Positions 8,625 to 16,003 of a DNA stretch of 33,744 bases are shown one piece after another. This DNA is from Candidatus Aldehydirespirator catecholifindens (lineage in GTDB: Bacteria > Actinomycetota > Acidimicrobiia > Acidimicrobiales > Aldehydirespiratoraceae), in contig JAPYNU010000037.1 of the NCBI GenBank assembly GCA_028283245.1, forward strand, positions 1 through 33,744. The letters run 5' to 3'. The position numbers and the translations under genes were made by a program. Below the pieces are notes generated by a model. It did not search any database and was not told the origin of the DNA. It saw only the letters and a list, made by a program, of their open reading frames with translations. Each line of letters starts with the position of its first letter. The first letter of the stretch is position 1.

Positions 8625-9627
8625 GCCCGGCACCGCCTCAAGGCGGCGACGCTCTGGTGTCGCGCGTCTGCTGAGGCTGGGTTCGCAGTATGCGGCGGTG
8701 ATCCTTGCCGCGTTGGTGGTCAACTTTGCGCTGCCGCGGCTGGCACCCGGTGAGCCAGCTGACTATCTCGTCCCGCCGGATTCAGGCTCAGTCGAAGATG
8801 CCGTGCGTCAGTCAATGCTGGAACGTTTCGACCTTGACGGCTCAGCCTGGCAGCAGTTCGGTAGTTATCTAGGCAACCTGTCACAAGGCGATTTTGGCAT
8901 CTCGGTTCGTGACGGCAGGGCCGTGTCGGAGGTGGTCGGTGAGCGCCTTTGGTGGTCGCTGCTTTTGGTGGGCACGGCGGTGGCAGCGTCAACGATTCTG
9001 GGGGTGATGCTGGGTTTCGCTGCTGGCTGGCGACGCGGGTCACGGCGCGATGTGTCGCTTCTGGCTGGGGTTTTGGCAGTGGATGCGCTGCCAGCATTTT
9101 TTGTTGGGCTGATGCTGCTGCTGGTGTTCTCGGTGCAGCTTGAGTGGCTACCCGTCTACGGGGCCGTGTCACCCGAGGCGCTCGGTGGCTGGGACTGGAT
9201 CGTTGACGTTGCGAAACGTTTGGTGATGCCTGCGGTGACTCTCACATTCGTTGGCCTGGGATCGGTGTTCGTCGTGGCTCGCTCGGCGATGATTTCCGAA
9301 CTCGGCGAGGACTACGTGTTCATGGCCCGCGCCAAAGGGCTGTCGGATCGTGCCGTCAGGCGTCACGCTGCTCGCAACGCCATGATCCCGGTATCTACCG
9401 TGGCGCTGCTGGGGTTCTCCACGTTGGTGGGAGCAGCGACCGTGGTTGAAAGCGTTTTCTCGTATCCAGGTCTTGGTTCGCTGGCTTTTGATGCTGTTAG
9501 AGCCCGCGACTATCCAGTGCTTCAAGCGGTGTTTGTACTGCTGTCGCTGACTGCGGTGGCCGCCAACCTGCTAGCAGATCTGCTTTATCCGGTGATTGAT
9601 CCGCGGGTGCGCCGAGCGGGTTCGTAA
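8596..9627 (+). CDS. ABC transporter permease, DppB/NikB type
   Basis: This 343-residue inner membrane permease has about six hydrophobic segments and the BPD_transp_1 coupling region 'SELGEDYVFMARAKGLSDRA' followed by 'HAARNAMIPVSTVALLG', typical of DppB/OppB/NikB. The N-terminal segment ends 'NFALPRLAPGEPADYL', the usual start of the first periplasmic loop. The GTG start at 8596 lies inside the 3' end of the substrate-binding protein gene (29 bp overlap), implying translational coupling; a later start is possible because the first 20 residues are polar. Its TAA overlaps the ATG of the next gene (TAATG). It pairs with the permease half of the following fusion protein. Confidence 0.88.
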   Translation: MGSRAPSKTEPGTASRRRRSGVARLLRLGSQYAAVILAALVVNFALPRLAPGEPADYLVPPDSGSVEDAVRQSMLERFDLDGSAWQQFGSYLGNLSQGDFGISVRDGRAVSEVVGERLWWSLLLVGTAVAASTILGVMLGFAAGWRRGSRRDVSLLAGVLAVDALPAFFVGLMLLLVFSVQLEWLPVYGAVSPEALGGWDWIVDVAKRLVMPAVTLTFVGLGSVFVVARSAMISELGEDYVFMARAKGLSDRAVRRHAARNAMIPVSTVALLGFSTLVGAATVVESVFSYPGLGSLAFDAVRARDYPVLQAVFVLLSLTAVAANLLADLLYPVIDPRVRRAGS

Positions 9628-12500
9628 TGCGATCGAATACGAAGTATCGCACTCGGCTGCGTCCGGCCACGCTGGTTCTGGCGTTGCTCGGCGCGGTGAT
9701 GCTGATGCTGGTGATTGGTGCGGCTGTATTTGCTGATCTGCTGGCATCACATCCACCCGACCGAACAAGTGGGTTGCCATACCAATCCCCTTCAGCGCAG
9801 CACTGGCTGGGCACCGACGATCTAGGCCGCGACCTTTGGGCGCAACTAGTGTTCGGTGCCCGAGTGTCGCTGCTGGTGGGATTAATCGCAGCTGTGGCCG
9901 CGACACTGCTTGGCACTGCTGCTGCTTTGCTCGCTGGCTGGCACCGCGGCTGGGTTGATGCGGCGATCATGCGGCTGGTTGATCTGACACTGTCGCTGCC
10001 GTTTTTGGTGCTGGTTCTGGTGTTGGCCGCCTATTTTGGGCGTGGTCTCGAGGTGCTGATCGTGTTGATTGCGGGAGTGCTGTGGGCACGCCCGGCGCGG
10101 CTGTTACGCAGTCAGGTGCTGAAAATCTCGGAGTTCGGCCACACCGAAGCCGCACACGCCATGGGGTCGGGCCCGTTGCGGATCATGACGATCCATATCG
10201 GCTGGCGCTTGGTGCCTCTAATCGTGTCGCAGCTGGTGAGAGCAGCCGCAGTAGCGGTGATCGTGCAGTCAGGTGTGGCGTTTCTGGGTTTGGGCGATCC
10301 CGGTCGGGTTAGCTGGGGTTCGACGCTCTACTTCGCCAACAACGGCAGCGCCATCCTCACCGATGCTTGGCTTTGGTGGATTGTCCCTCCAGGCGCAGCA
10401 TTGACGATTCTGATCGTCGGGCTGGCTTTTGTGGGGTTTGCGTTTGAGGAGTTGGCCGATCCGCAGCTGAGCAGCCACGGCTGGAGGCCCCCTAGCCACC
10501 GTCGCCTCAGCGAAACGATGCCAGAGTCGTGTGACCCCGAGGTGCGTCTTGATGTGCGCAACTTGTCGGTGAGCTTTGATGAGGCAACGGTGGTACGCAA
10601 TGTCGACTTGCGGATCAAACGAGGCAGAACCCTGGGGCTGGTGGGCGAGTCGGGGTCGGGAAAGTCCACGCTGGGACTAGCAGTTCCAGGACTGGTGGCT
10701 CATCCGGGCCGGATCGAAGCAGCCGCAGTGATGTTCGAAGACCTTGACTTGCGTCGCCTGGGTAGGCACGGCTTGGAGAAGATCCGTGGCCGTGATGTAG
10801 CGATCGTGCCGCAGGCGGCAATGAGCGTGCTCAACCCCACAATGAACGTTGTTGCTCAAGTAGTTGAGTCGGCGAAGCTGAGAGCTGAAACTTCAGCCAC
10901 TTCAGGCGCCACTGAGCGAGCGAGTGAACTGCTGACGCGAGTCGGTCTCCCGACCGAGCGCCATTGTGCTTTTCCTCATCAGCTCAGCGGCGGGCAGCGT
11001 CAACGGGTGGTGATCGCCATGGCTGTCGCCAATCAACCAAAGCTGGTGATCGCTGATGAGCCGACCACAGGACTTGATGTCATCAATCAGCAGGCCATTC
11101 TCGATCTGCTGGACGAACTCCGCCGCCGGTTGGGTTTTGATCTTTGGCTCATCTCACATGACCTACCGCTGGTTGCGTCTCGGGCTGATGACCTCGTGGT
11201 GATGTACGGCGGTCGTGTAGTGGAAGCCGGTAGCGCTGTTCAAGTAGCGCAAAACCCGCAACATCCCTATACGTCGCTGCTGCTTAAAGCGTTCCCCTTG
11301 CTGGGTGATGCTGCTGTGAGCCTGCGTCCAGTGCCCGGTGAAGTCCCTGACCCTCGCAACCTGCCGACCGGTTGCGCTTTCGCGCCGCGCTGCCCACACC
11401 GCCGCGATGACTGCCTACAAACTGTGCCTGCGCCACGACTGATCGGCGAAGCAACTGTGGCTTGTCATCACGCGCCACTGCCCCAAAGCGTCCCGCTGCC
11501 TGCGTTCACAGTTTCCGCCGACGTGTCTTCGTCTTCTTCAAGCTCAGATTCCGACCCTATGTACAGTCAAAGTGCCCCCAACGCGAACCGGTTCCTCAGC
11601 AAGACCGACCCGCTGCCACAGCCTGGCTTGTTGGCGGCAAGCGGCGACTCATCGCCTTATGCGGCTCTGAGTTTGACTGATGTAGGGGTGATGTATTCAA
11701 GACAAGCGCTGCGGCGCCGCAACGCAGAAGCAGTCCATGCCCTACATAAAGAGTCACTTGAGGTCGCTGTCGGTGAGTCCGTCGCCATCATCGGCCGTAG
11801 CGCGGCGGGCAAATCCACTATTGCACGACTGGCGGTAGGGCTCGTTCAGCCAACTAGCGGCTCACTGACGCTGTTGGGGCATGACTTGGCGGAGTTGTCA
11901 AGGCGGCAGCATCGTCAACTGCGACGAAGTGTGCAGATGGTGTTTCAGGATCCGTATGAGTCGCTGCATCCCAACATGACGGTGGTTTCGCTGGTCGGCG
12001 AGCCGCTGGCCATCGCCGGAATGCCGCGTCGTGAGCGCACACAGCGGGTGCTTGCAGCGTTGCAGCGCTTGGGGTTGACCCCAGCCGAGAGCTTTCTTTA
12101 CAGGCACCCCAAGACTCTCAGCGGCGGGCAACGCCAGCGTGTGGCTCTAGCCCGAACTCTGGTAGCCGAACCGGAACTCATCGTCGCTGACGAACCGGCA
12201 TCAATGCTTGACGCGTCACTCAGAGCGACTGTGGCCACGCATCTGCTTGAGGTTCGTGAAGCGCTGGGTGCAACGCTGGTATTCATCACTCACGACATTT
12301 CTCTGGCGCGCCTAGTGACTGAGCGGATTGTAGTGCTATGTGAGGGCCGCGTAGTTGAAGACGGCCCCTCACAGCAGGTGATCGAATCGCCGAAACATCG
12401 AGAGACTCAAGCATTAATCCAAGCCGCGAGCCGCAGCCACCATCTGGTGCCAGCCCCAGATAAAGCCTCAAGTTGCTACGGTCGCTCAACGCCACGCTGA
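9627..12500 (+). CDS. Fused ABC transporter: DppC-type permease + DppD-type ATPase + DppF-type ATPase
   Basis: A single 957-residue frame holds three proteins that are normally separate. Residues about 1-285 are a DppC/NikC-type permease ('HWLGTDDLGRDLWAQLVFGA', 'EAAHAMGSGPLRIMTIHIG'). Residues about 305-620 are an OppD-type ATPase with Walker A GESGSGKST near 339, signature LSGGQRQR near 453, Walker B 'LVIADEPTTGLD', and the Cys-bearing tail 'CAFAPRCPHRRDDC' typical of this family. After a Ser-rich linker, residues about 675-930 form an OppF-type ATPase with Walker A GRSAAGKST near 723, LSGGQRQR near 831 and 'LIVADEPASMLD'. The second Walker A lacks the usual acidic residue (RSAAGKS versus ESGSGKS). 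The complete transporter is therefore encoded by three genes. The DsrE-like gene follows 42 bp later. Confidence 0.9.
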   Translation: MRSNTKYRTRLRPATLVLALLGAVMLMLVIGAAVFADLLASHPPDRTSGLPYQSPSAQHWLGTDDLGRDLWAQLVFGARVSLLVGLIAAVAATLLGTAAALLAGWHRGWVDAAIMRLVDLTLSLPFLVLVLVLAAYFGRGLEVLIVLIAGVLWARPARLLRSQVLKISEFGHTEAAHAMGSGPLRIMTIHIGWRLVPLIVSQLVRAAAVAVIVQSGVAFLGLGDPGRVSWGSTLYFANNGSAILTDAWLWWIVPPGAALTILIVGLAFVGFAFEELADPQLSSHGWRPPSHRRLSETMPESCDPEVRLDVRNLSVSFDEATVVRNVDLRIKRGRTLGLVGESGSGKSTLGLAVPGLVAHPGRIEAAAVMFEDLDLRRLGRHGLEKIRGRDVAIVPQAAMSVLNPTMNVVAQVVESAKLRAETSATSGATERASELLTRVGLPTERHCAFPHQLSGGQRQRVVIAMAVANQPKLVIADEPTTGLDVINQQAILDLLDELRRRLGFDLWLISHDLPLVASRADDLVVMYGGRVVEAGSAVQVAQNPQHPYTSLLLKAFPLLGDAAVSLRPVPGEVPDPRNLPTGCAFAPRCPHRRDDCLQTVPAPRLIGEATVACHHAPLPQSVPLPAFTVSADVSSSSSSSDSDPMYSQSAPNANRFLSKTDPLPQPGLLAASGDSSPYAALSLTDVGVMYSRQALRRRNAEAVHALHKESLEVAVGESVAIIGRSAAGKSTIARLAVGLVQPTSGSLTLLGHDLAELSRRQHRQLRRSVQMVFQDPYESLHPNMTVVSLVGEPLAIAGMPRRERTQRVLAALQRLGLTPAESFLYRHPKTLSGGQRQRVALARTLVAEPELIVADEPASMLDASLRATVATHLLEVREALGATLVFITHDISLARLVTERIVVLCEGRVVEDGPSQQVIESPKHRETQALIQAASRSHHLVPAPDKASSCYGRSTPR

Positions 12501-12542
12501 GCGGCACCGGTAGGTAAGGTGCGCTGTATACAGGAGGAAATC

Positions 12543-12920
12543 TTGACACAGCGCCGCAAATTGATCTTCTTCACCACAGCGGATCCCCGCAATGACTGCG
12601 GTGCGCTGTTTCGTGCCTATCACTTCGCAATGGCAGCAGCTACGGCCGGACTCGAAGCAGAAGTACGCCTCGCAGGCGATGCCGTAGCGGTCGCCGATCT
12701 TGAAGTAATCCCCGATACTGAAATGGGCCGAGATGTGCGCCAGAAGGTTGCCTCGGGCCGCGAAGCATCCTTCGCTGTGTCGTTTTGACCGTATTCAAGC
12801 GATGCCCGTGGGGTATCAGCGCAGGCGGCTGCCAGTGTCGGTGCCGACTTTCGTTACCTCGGCGAAATCCTTACCGAGGTAGCTGACGGCACCTCGGAAC
12901 TAGTCTTCGTAGGTGGCTAA
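12543..12920 (+). CDS. DsrE-like selenoprotein (Sec82 encoded by in-frame TGA)
   Basis: TTG at 12543 follows a perfect AGGAGG (12532-12537) at 5 nt. The frame runs 81 codons ('KLIFFTTADPRNDCGALFRA', 'GLEAEVRLAGDAV'), meets TGA at 12786-12788, then continues open for 43 codons to TAA at 12918-12920. The downstream part reads PYSSDARGVSAQAAASVGAD and ends 'ADGTSELVFVGG'. Together they make a full-length DsrE/DsrF-like fold of 125 residues, and the TGA stands where DsrE-like proteins have their conserved active Cys ('C-P-Y/x-...-A-R-G'). A stable hairpin (12801-12817) follows. A conventional call ending at 12788 would lack the active residue and the last strands. DsrE-like proteins carry sulfur or selenium as persulfide or selenide; the role here is inferred. 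A pseudogene is the main alternative. Confidence 0.85.
12801..12817 (+). promoter_or_regulatory. Candidate bacterial SECIS hairpin for the DsrE-like gene
   Basis: GATGCCC (12801-12807) and GGGTATC (12811-12817) form a 7-bp stem with one G-U pair around the loop GTG (12808-12810). The loop begins 19 nt after the TGA at 12786-12788. Bacterial SECIS elements lie inside the coding sequence just after UGA with a G (often GU) in the apical loop about 16-37 nt away, so spacing and loop fit. Confidence 0.7.
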
Positions 12921-12941
12921 CATCGCAGCAATCCCGGCTAA

Positions 12942-12970
12942 CTCGGCTATATGGCCGATATATGGCCGAG
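12942..12970 (+). repeat. Inverted and direct repeat between the DsrE-like and CooC-like genes
   Basis: CTCGGC at 12942-12947 and GCCGAG at 12965-12970 form a perfect 6-bp inverted repeat. Inside it TATATGGCCGA occurs twice in tandem. The element lies in the 109-bp gap between two operon genes and could be an operator, an internal processing hairpin or a weak attenuator. No T-run follows. Confidence 0.45.
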
Positions 12971-13029
12971 ACCGCTCTTGCAGACTCTGAGAGTGTTGCA
13001 GAGCCGTTGGCTTGGCAGACTCAGCCTCA

Positions 13030-13800
13030 ATGATTCGGATTGCTTTTGTGGGCAAGGGAGGTGCAGGCAAGTCCACCATTGCGGGCACGTTCGCTCGGCT
13101 GCTAGCACGCCGTGGCGAGCCGGTGCTGGCATTGGACTCAGATCCGATGCCGGGTATGCCGTATTCACTTGGCGTAGCGGTGGATGATCATCCCATACCC
13201 GAAGATGTGGTGGTCGCTGGCAGCGAAGGCCAACCCAGATGGGTGTTGCGACCCGGTCTTGATGCCTCTGAGATGATCGCCCGTTATGCGGCGCAGTGCC
13301 CTGACAGTGTCCGTTACTTGCAGTTCGGCAATCTTTGGGGTCCGGTCGTGCGGTTGCAGCAAGCCCAGTTCGCCTGGAGTCAAGTGGTCGCCGAGCTAGA
13401 TGCAGAGCAATGGCATCTGGTCGGTGATCTGCCGGGAGGCACCCGTCAAGCCATGTTCGGCTGGGCTAAATACGCCGACACGGTGTGTCTCGTGGTGGAG
13501 CCGACCGTCAAATCGCTGCACACGGCGACCCGTCTGGTGAAGCTGACGCAAGCCGAATGGGGCCCTAGCCGTCTTGTGGTGATAGTCAACAAAGCCCAAG
13601 ACCACGCCGATGTGGACCGAGTCAGCAAACGGCTGGCCGTCGAGCCCGCCGCAGTTGTGCCTCATGATCCTGTGGTGGCGCAAGCTGATCGTCAAGGCGC
13701 AGCCCCGCTAGACGCATCGCCCGCCGGTGCTTTCGCACAATCAGTGGAGGCGCTGGTTGAACAAGTTACGGCGCTTTACTCTCGCCATTCTCACCCCTGA
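13030..13800 (+). CDS. CooC/MinD-like P-loop ATPase lacking the CxC motif
   Basis: ATG at 13030 (a TTG at 13012 is in the same frame) opens a 256-residue protein starting MIRIAFVGKGGAGKSTIAGT with the deviant Walker A GKGGAGKST. It continues 'VLALDSDPMPGMPYSLGVAV' and 'WHLVGDLPGGTRQAMFGWAK' in the Walker B region. Its general plan matches the CooC proteins at 3154-3906 and 13813-14553, but the stretch where those have CxC or UxU ('GNLWGPVVRLQQAQFAW') has no Cys or Sec, so it cannot bind metal the same way. It may partner the Sec-containing CooC, for example as a heterodimer (inference). Its TGA stop is 12 nt before the next ATG and lies within the next gene's Shine-Dalgarno region. Confidence 0.82.
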   Translation: MIRIAFVGKGGAGKSTIAGTFARLLARRGEPVLALDSDPMPGMPYSLGVAVDDHPIPEDVVVAGSEGQPRWVLRPGLDASEMIARYAAQCPDSVRYLQFGNLWGPVVRLQQAQFAWSQVVAELDAEQWHLVGDLPGGTRQAMFGWAKYADTVCLVVEPTVKSLHTATRLVKLTQAEWGPSRLVVIVNKAQDHADVDRVSKRLAVEPAAVVPHDPVVAQADRQGAAPLDASPAGAFAQSVEALVEQVTALYSRHSHP

Positions 13801-13812
13801 GGAGGTGGTGCC

Positions 13813-14553
13813 ATGAAAATCGCGGTTGTCGGCAAAGGCGGCGCTGGCAAGACCACAACCAGCGCTGTGCTGGCACGCTCTCTCGGGCAGCGTGGTTTGC
13901 CTGTTGTAGCTCTTGATTGCGACACCAACCCCAACCTCGGCTTGTCGTTAGGCGTGGGTGACAACGAAACCGAACACCTGCTGACTTTGCGTGAGATGCT
14001 CGACACCGGCGAAGCCGAGCACGCCCCCAGCTTCGGCGAGATTCTTGAGCGCTACGGCACCGACGCACCAGACAACGTTCGTCTGGCGGTGATTACCCGC
14101 ATCGAGAACCCTGAGCCTGGTTGACCTTGATGCGGGTTGTCAGCCGAGCAGTTGCTCGGCTTCGCCGAGGCCGATGCCGCCACTATCGTCGCAGACCTTG
14201 AGGCTGGCATCGGCACTTTGACGCGGCTGGCACCCGCAGCAGTGGATGCCACAGTGGTGGTGGTAGAGCCAACCCTGCGATCCATTGATGTCGGCCGCCG
14301 AGCGGTGTCGGTGGCTGAAGAGCAGAGCCAAGGCCAAGTGGTGATTGTCGCCAACAAGGTTGCCGATGAGCAGGATCGGATCCGCATCATCGAAGCTTTT
14401 GGTGAAAGGCCGCTAGTGGTGGTTCCAGCCGACACGGCAGTTGATGCCGCTGACAGGCTTGGCATTTCACCGCTTGACCATGAGCCTTCCGCTCCGGCTG
14501 TGGCGGCGATCAAGGGACTAATCGAACTGCTAGGGCTCGACACAGCGCTCTAG
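13813..14553 (+). CDS. cooC: CooC-type ATPase selenoprotein with Sec-Pro-Sec in place of Cys-x-Cys
   Basis: ATG at 13813 is preceded by GAGGAGGT (13799-13806). The protein starts MKIAVVGKGGAGKTTTSAVL and 'ALDCDTNPNLGLSLG', closely matching the CooC at 3154-3906. TGA occurs in frame at 14122-14124 (codon 104) and 14128-14130 (codon 106). The frame then continues without a break to TAG at 14551-14553, giving 246 residues against 250 in the paralogue. Around the codons the reading is EPG-U-P-U-CGLSAEQLLG; the paralogue has AAG-C-T-C-GGHATVRSLLG at residues 101-115. Both TGAs thus replace the two metal-binding Cys of CooC, and the Walker B region ('TIVADLEAGIGTL') and the C-terminal part are conserved after them. 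A hairpin follows at 14142-14161. A gene caller would split it at 14124/14137. Likely role: nickel binding and delivery with selenolate ligands (inference). Confidence 0.88.
14142..14161 (+). promoter_or_regulatory. Candidate bacterial SECIS hairpin for the Sec-x-Sec CooC
   Basis: AGCCGAGC (14142-14149) pairs perfectly with GCTCGGCT (14154-14161), an 8-bp stem with loop AGTT (14150-14153). The loop G at 14151 is 20 nt after the second TGA and 26 nt after the first, so one hairpin could serve both codons. The GU in the apical loop matches known bacterial SECIS features. Confidence 0.75.
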
Positions 14554-14653
14554 CCCTGAAGTCTCAACGGTGGCGACGATCACCTGAGGCGGTATCGCAT
14601 CGCACTCGACGCAGAGGTCTGGCGATGTGTATCGGTAGCGGCTAGAATGTCTG

Positions 14654-14905
14654 GTGATGTGGCTCTGGTGGATCGGCAACGCGGTGCTGTTGGTGGCGGT
14701 TGTGCCTGTTGTGCTGCTGCTCGCCAACCGGGTGATGCGCCCTGCGTTGGAGATCAAGCGCTATGCCGCAGACATCGTTGAGCATGGTGCTGGGTTAGAC
14801 AAGAACCTAGAGCCCGTACCGGCTGTGGCCGATACCCGTGACCTAGTTTCGGCGGCTAAAGGTCTTGCGGTTCGCTATGTCAACGCAGCAGGGCCTCTGC
14901 TGTGA
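14654..14905 (+). CDS. Small membrane-anchored protein of unknown function
   Basis: This 83-residue frame has one N-terminal transmembrane helix ('NAVLLVAVVPVVLLLAN') followed by a soluble helical tail ('ALEIKRYAADIVEHGAG', 'DTRDLVSAAKGLAVRY'). I do not recognise the family. It lies about 100 bp after the Sec-containing CooC and 42 bp before a similar small membrane protein, which suggests one operon and a joint role such as a membrane dock for the chaperones. The first codon is uncertain: GTG 14654 and ATG 14657 are adjacent and no strong ribosome binding site is visible. Confidence 0.6.
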   Translation: MMWLWWIGNAVLLVAVVPVVLLLANRVMRPALEIKRYAADIVEHGAGLDKNLEPVPAVADTRDLVSAAKGLAVRYVNAAGPLL

Positions 14906-14947
14906 GTGACGCTGCGCTCAACGACTTGACGGTAGGAGTGTGAGCTG

Positions 14948-15208
14948 ATGCCAGCCACAGCTGTTGTGACAGTGGTGCTTGCGCTGGTGATTGCGGCTGC
15001 GTTGGCCTACTACTTGACCCGTGTGGTGATCGTGCTGCGAGCCGTGAACGACTCACTTGGCAAGATCACTACGGCGGTGCGTTCTATCGCTGACCGCACC
15101 GCACCGCTTGGTGAGCTTCTGAGCCCGGTCAAGACCGACCTTGAGACGGTGGCCGACACTCTCGACTCGGTCGCGGCGAGCCTAACCCCGCAGGCCAAAG
15201 CAAGCTGA
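14948..15208 (+). CDS. Small membrane protein with a helical tail, unknown function
   Basis: ATG at 14948 follows GGTAGGAG. The 86-residue product has one N-terminal transmembrane helix ('VVTVVLALVIAAALAYYL') and a heptad-like tail ('RAVNDSLGKITTAVRSIADR', 'KTDLETVADTLDSVAASL') resembling the DUF948-like or chemoreceptor-like coiled coils of small actinobacterial proteins. No catalytic motif is seen. It closes the plus-strand run that begins at 6567, and its TGA at 15206-15208 directly abuts the stop of the convergent methyltransferase gene. Confidence 0.65.
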   Translation: MPATAVVTVVLALVIAAALAYYLTRVVIVLRAVNDSLGKITTAVRSIADRTAPLGELLSPVKTDLETVADTLDSVAASLTPQAKAS

Positions 15209-16003
15209 TCAGCTAGCGGTGTCCCACCATAGGGTCACTCGTTCACGCGTGAACGGGTTTTGAGCTACTAGTTCAGCCACCTCGGGTTCGCGTTCGGGTG
15301 GCAGACAAAGGTTGCGGCACCATTGAACCGCCTCAAAAGCCTGCCTCTTTTCGGCTCGTGGATCATCACCGAGCAGCGACTCCTCCACCACTGGATTGAA
15401 TCCGGCTTCAGTCACAGCCTCAACAGCGGTTGCTGCGGTTGGTTCATGTGGCCGGTCAAGCCCCCAGAAGTGATGCCACAGCATCCGGCGACGGTCCTGC
15501 GGATGTTTGGGCGTGATCTCGATCACCACCCGGCGTCTCGCTTTGGCGTTCAGCGCAGCAACGAACGACACAATGTCAGCGATGTTGTAAAGAACGTTGT
15601 GGCACACCACCACATCAGCAACAGGCACCACATCAGCGGTTTCGGGCCATGACCCTGCGTGAACCTGCGCCGCAATACCGCGCTCGGCTGCGGTGGCTAC
15701 GAACAGTTCAAGCATGTCGTCTTGACGATCAACACCGATCACTTCAGTTGCTGGGGGTGCCACAGCGAACGCCGCCGCCCCGCCCCCGCAGCCAACATCA
15801 AGCACCGAACCTCCATCATTGAGCGCTTCGCCAGCTCGGCGATTAGACAGCGAAAGCTCGAAAGTGCCGGGAGCAGGCGCAGCAAAAATCTCTGGCGAAA
15901 ACACAAAAGGCTGCCGGGGAGCAGAACCGAGGATCTCTTGAGGAATAGCCCAGTCAGCCATCTGCCGGGCCCAGCGCTGCGTAGCAGTCTCAGCTTGGTT
16001 CAT
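15209..16003 (-). CDS. Class I SAM-dependent methyltransferase
   Basis: This 264-residue protein carries the SAM-binding motif I 'SVLDVGCGGGAAAFAV' at about 66-81, then 'EVIGVDRQDDMLEL' (acidic residue binding the ribose) and 'DVVVCHNVLYNI' (motif post-II), all typical of class I methyltransferases. The substrate cannot be told. The C-terminal part contains WCRNLCLPPE with two Cys. ATG at 16003 is preferred over the adjacent upstream TTG at 16006. The gene stands alone between a convergent neighbour and the lipoprotein gene upstream. Confidence 0.82.
   Translation of the reverse strand: MNQAETATQRWARQMADWAIPQEILGSAPRQPFVFSPEIFAAPAPGTFELSLSNRRAGEALNDGGSVLDVGCGGGAAAFAVAPPATEVIGVDRQDDMLELFVATAAERGIAAQVHAGSWPETADVVPVADVVVCHNVLYNIADIVSFVAALNAKARRRVVIEITPKHPQDRRRMLWHHFWGLDRPHEPTAATAVEAVTEAGFNPVVEESLLGDDPRAEKRQAFEAVQWCRNLCLPPEREPEVAELVAQNPFTRERVTLWWDTAS

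Noticed and set aside
8090..8641. Minus-strand Ser/Ala-rich ORF opposite the acidic stalk
   Set aside because: Shadow of the Asp/Ser repeat codons in the binding-protein gene; no ribosome binding site or domain.
13813..14553. Reading the split CooC gene as a pseudogene or two separate proteins
   Set aside because: Both halves are in the same frame, the only interruptions are two TGAs at the two CxC positions, the gene has a strong ribosome binding site, and a hairpin and a tRNA-Sec gene support recoding.
14530..14757. Minus-strand ORF with a CVEC motif after the Sec-CooC gene
   Set aside because: It overlaps the 3' end of the Sec-CooC gene and the start of the membrane-protein gene; composition resembles a shadow frame.
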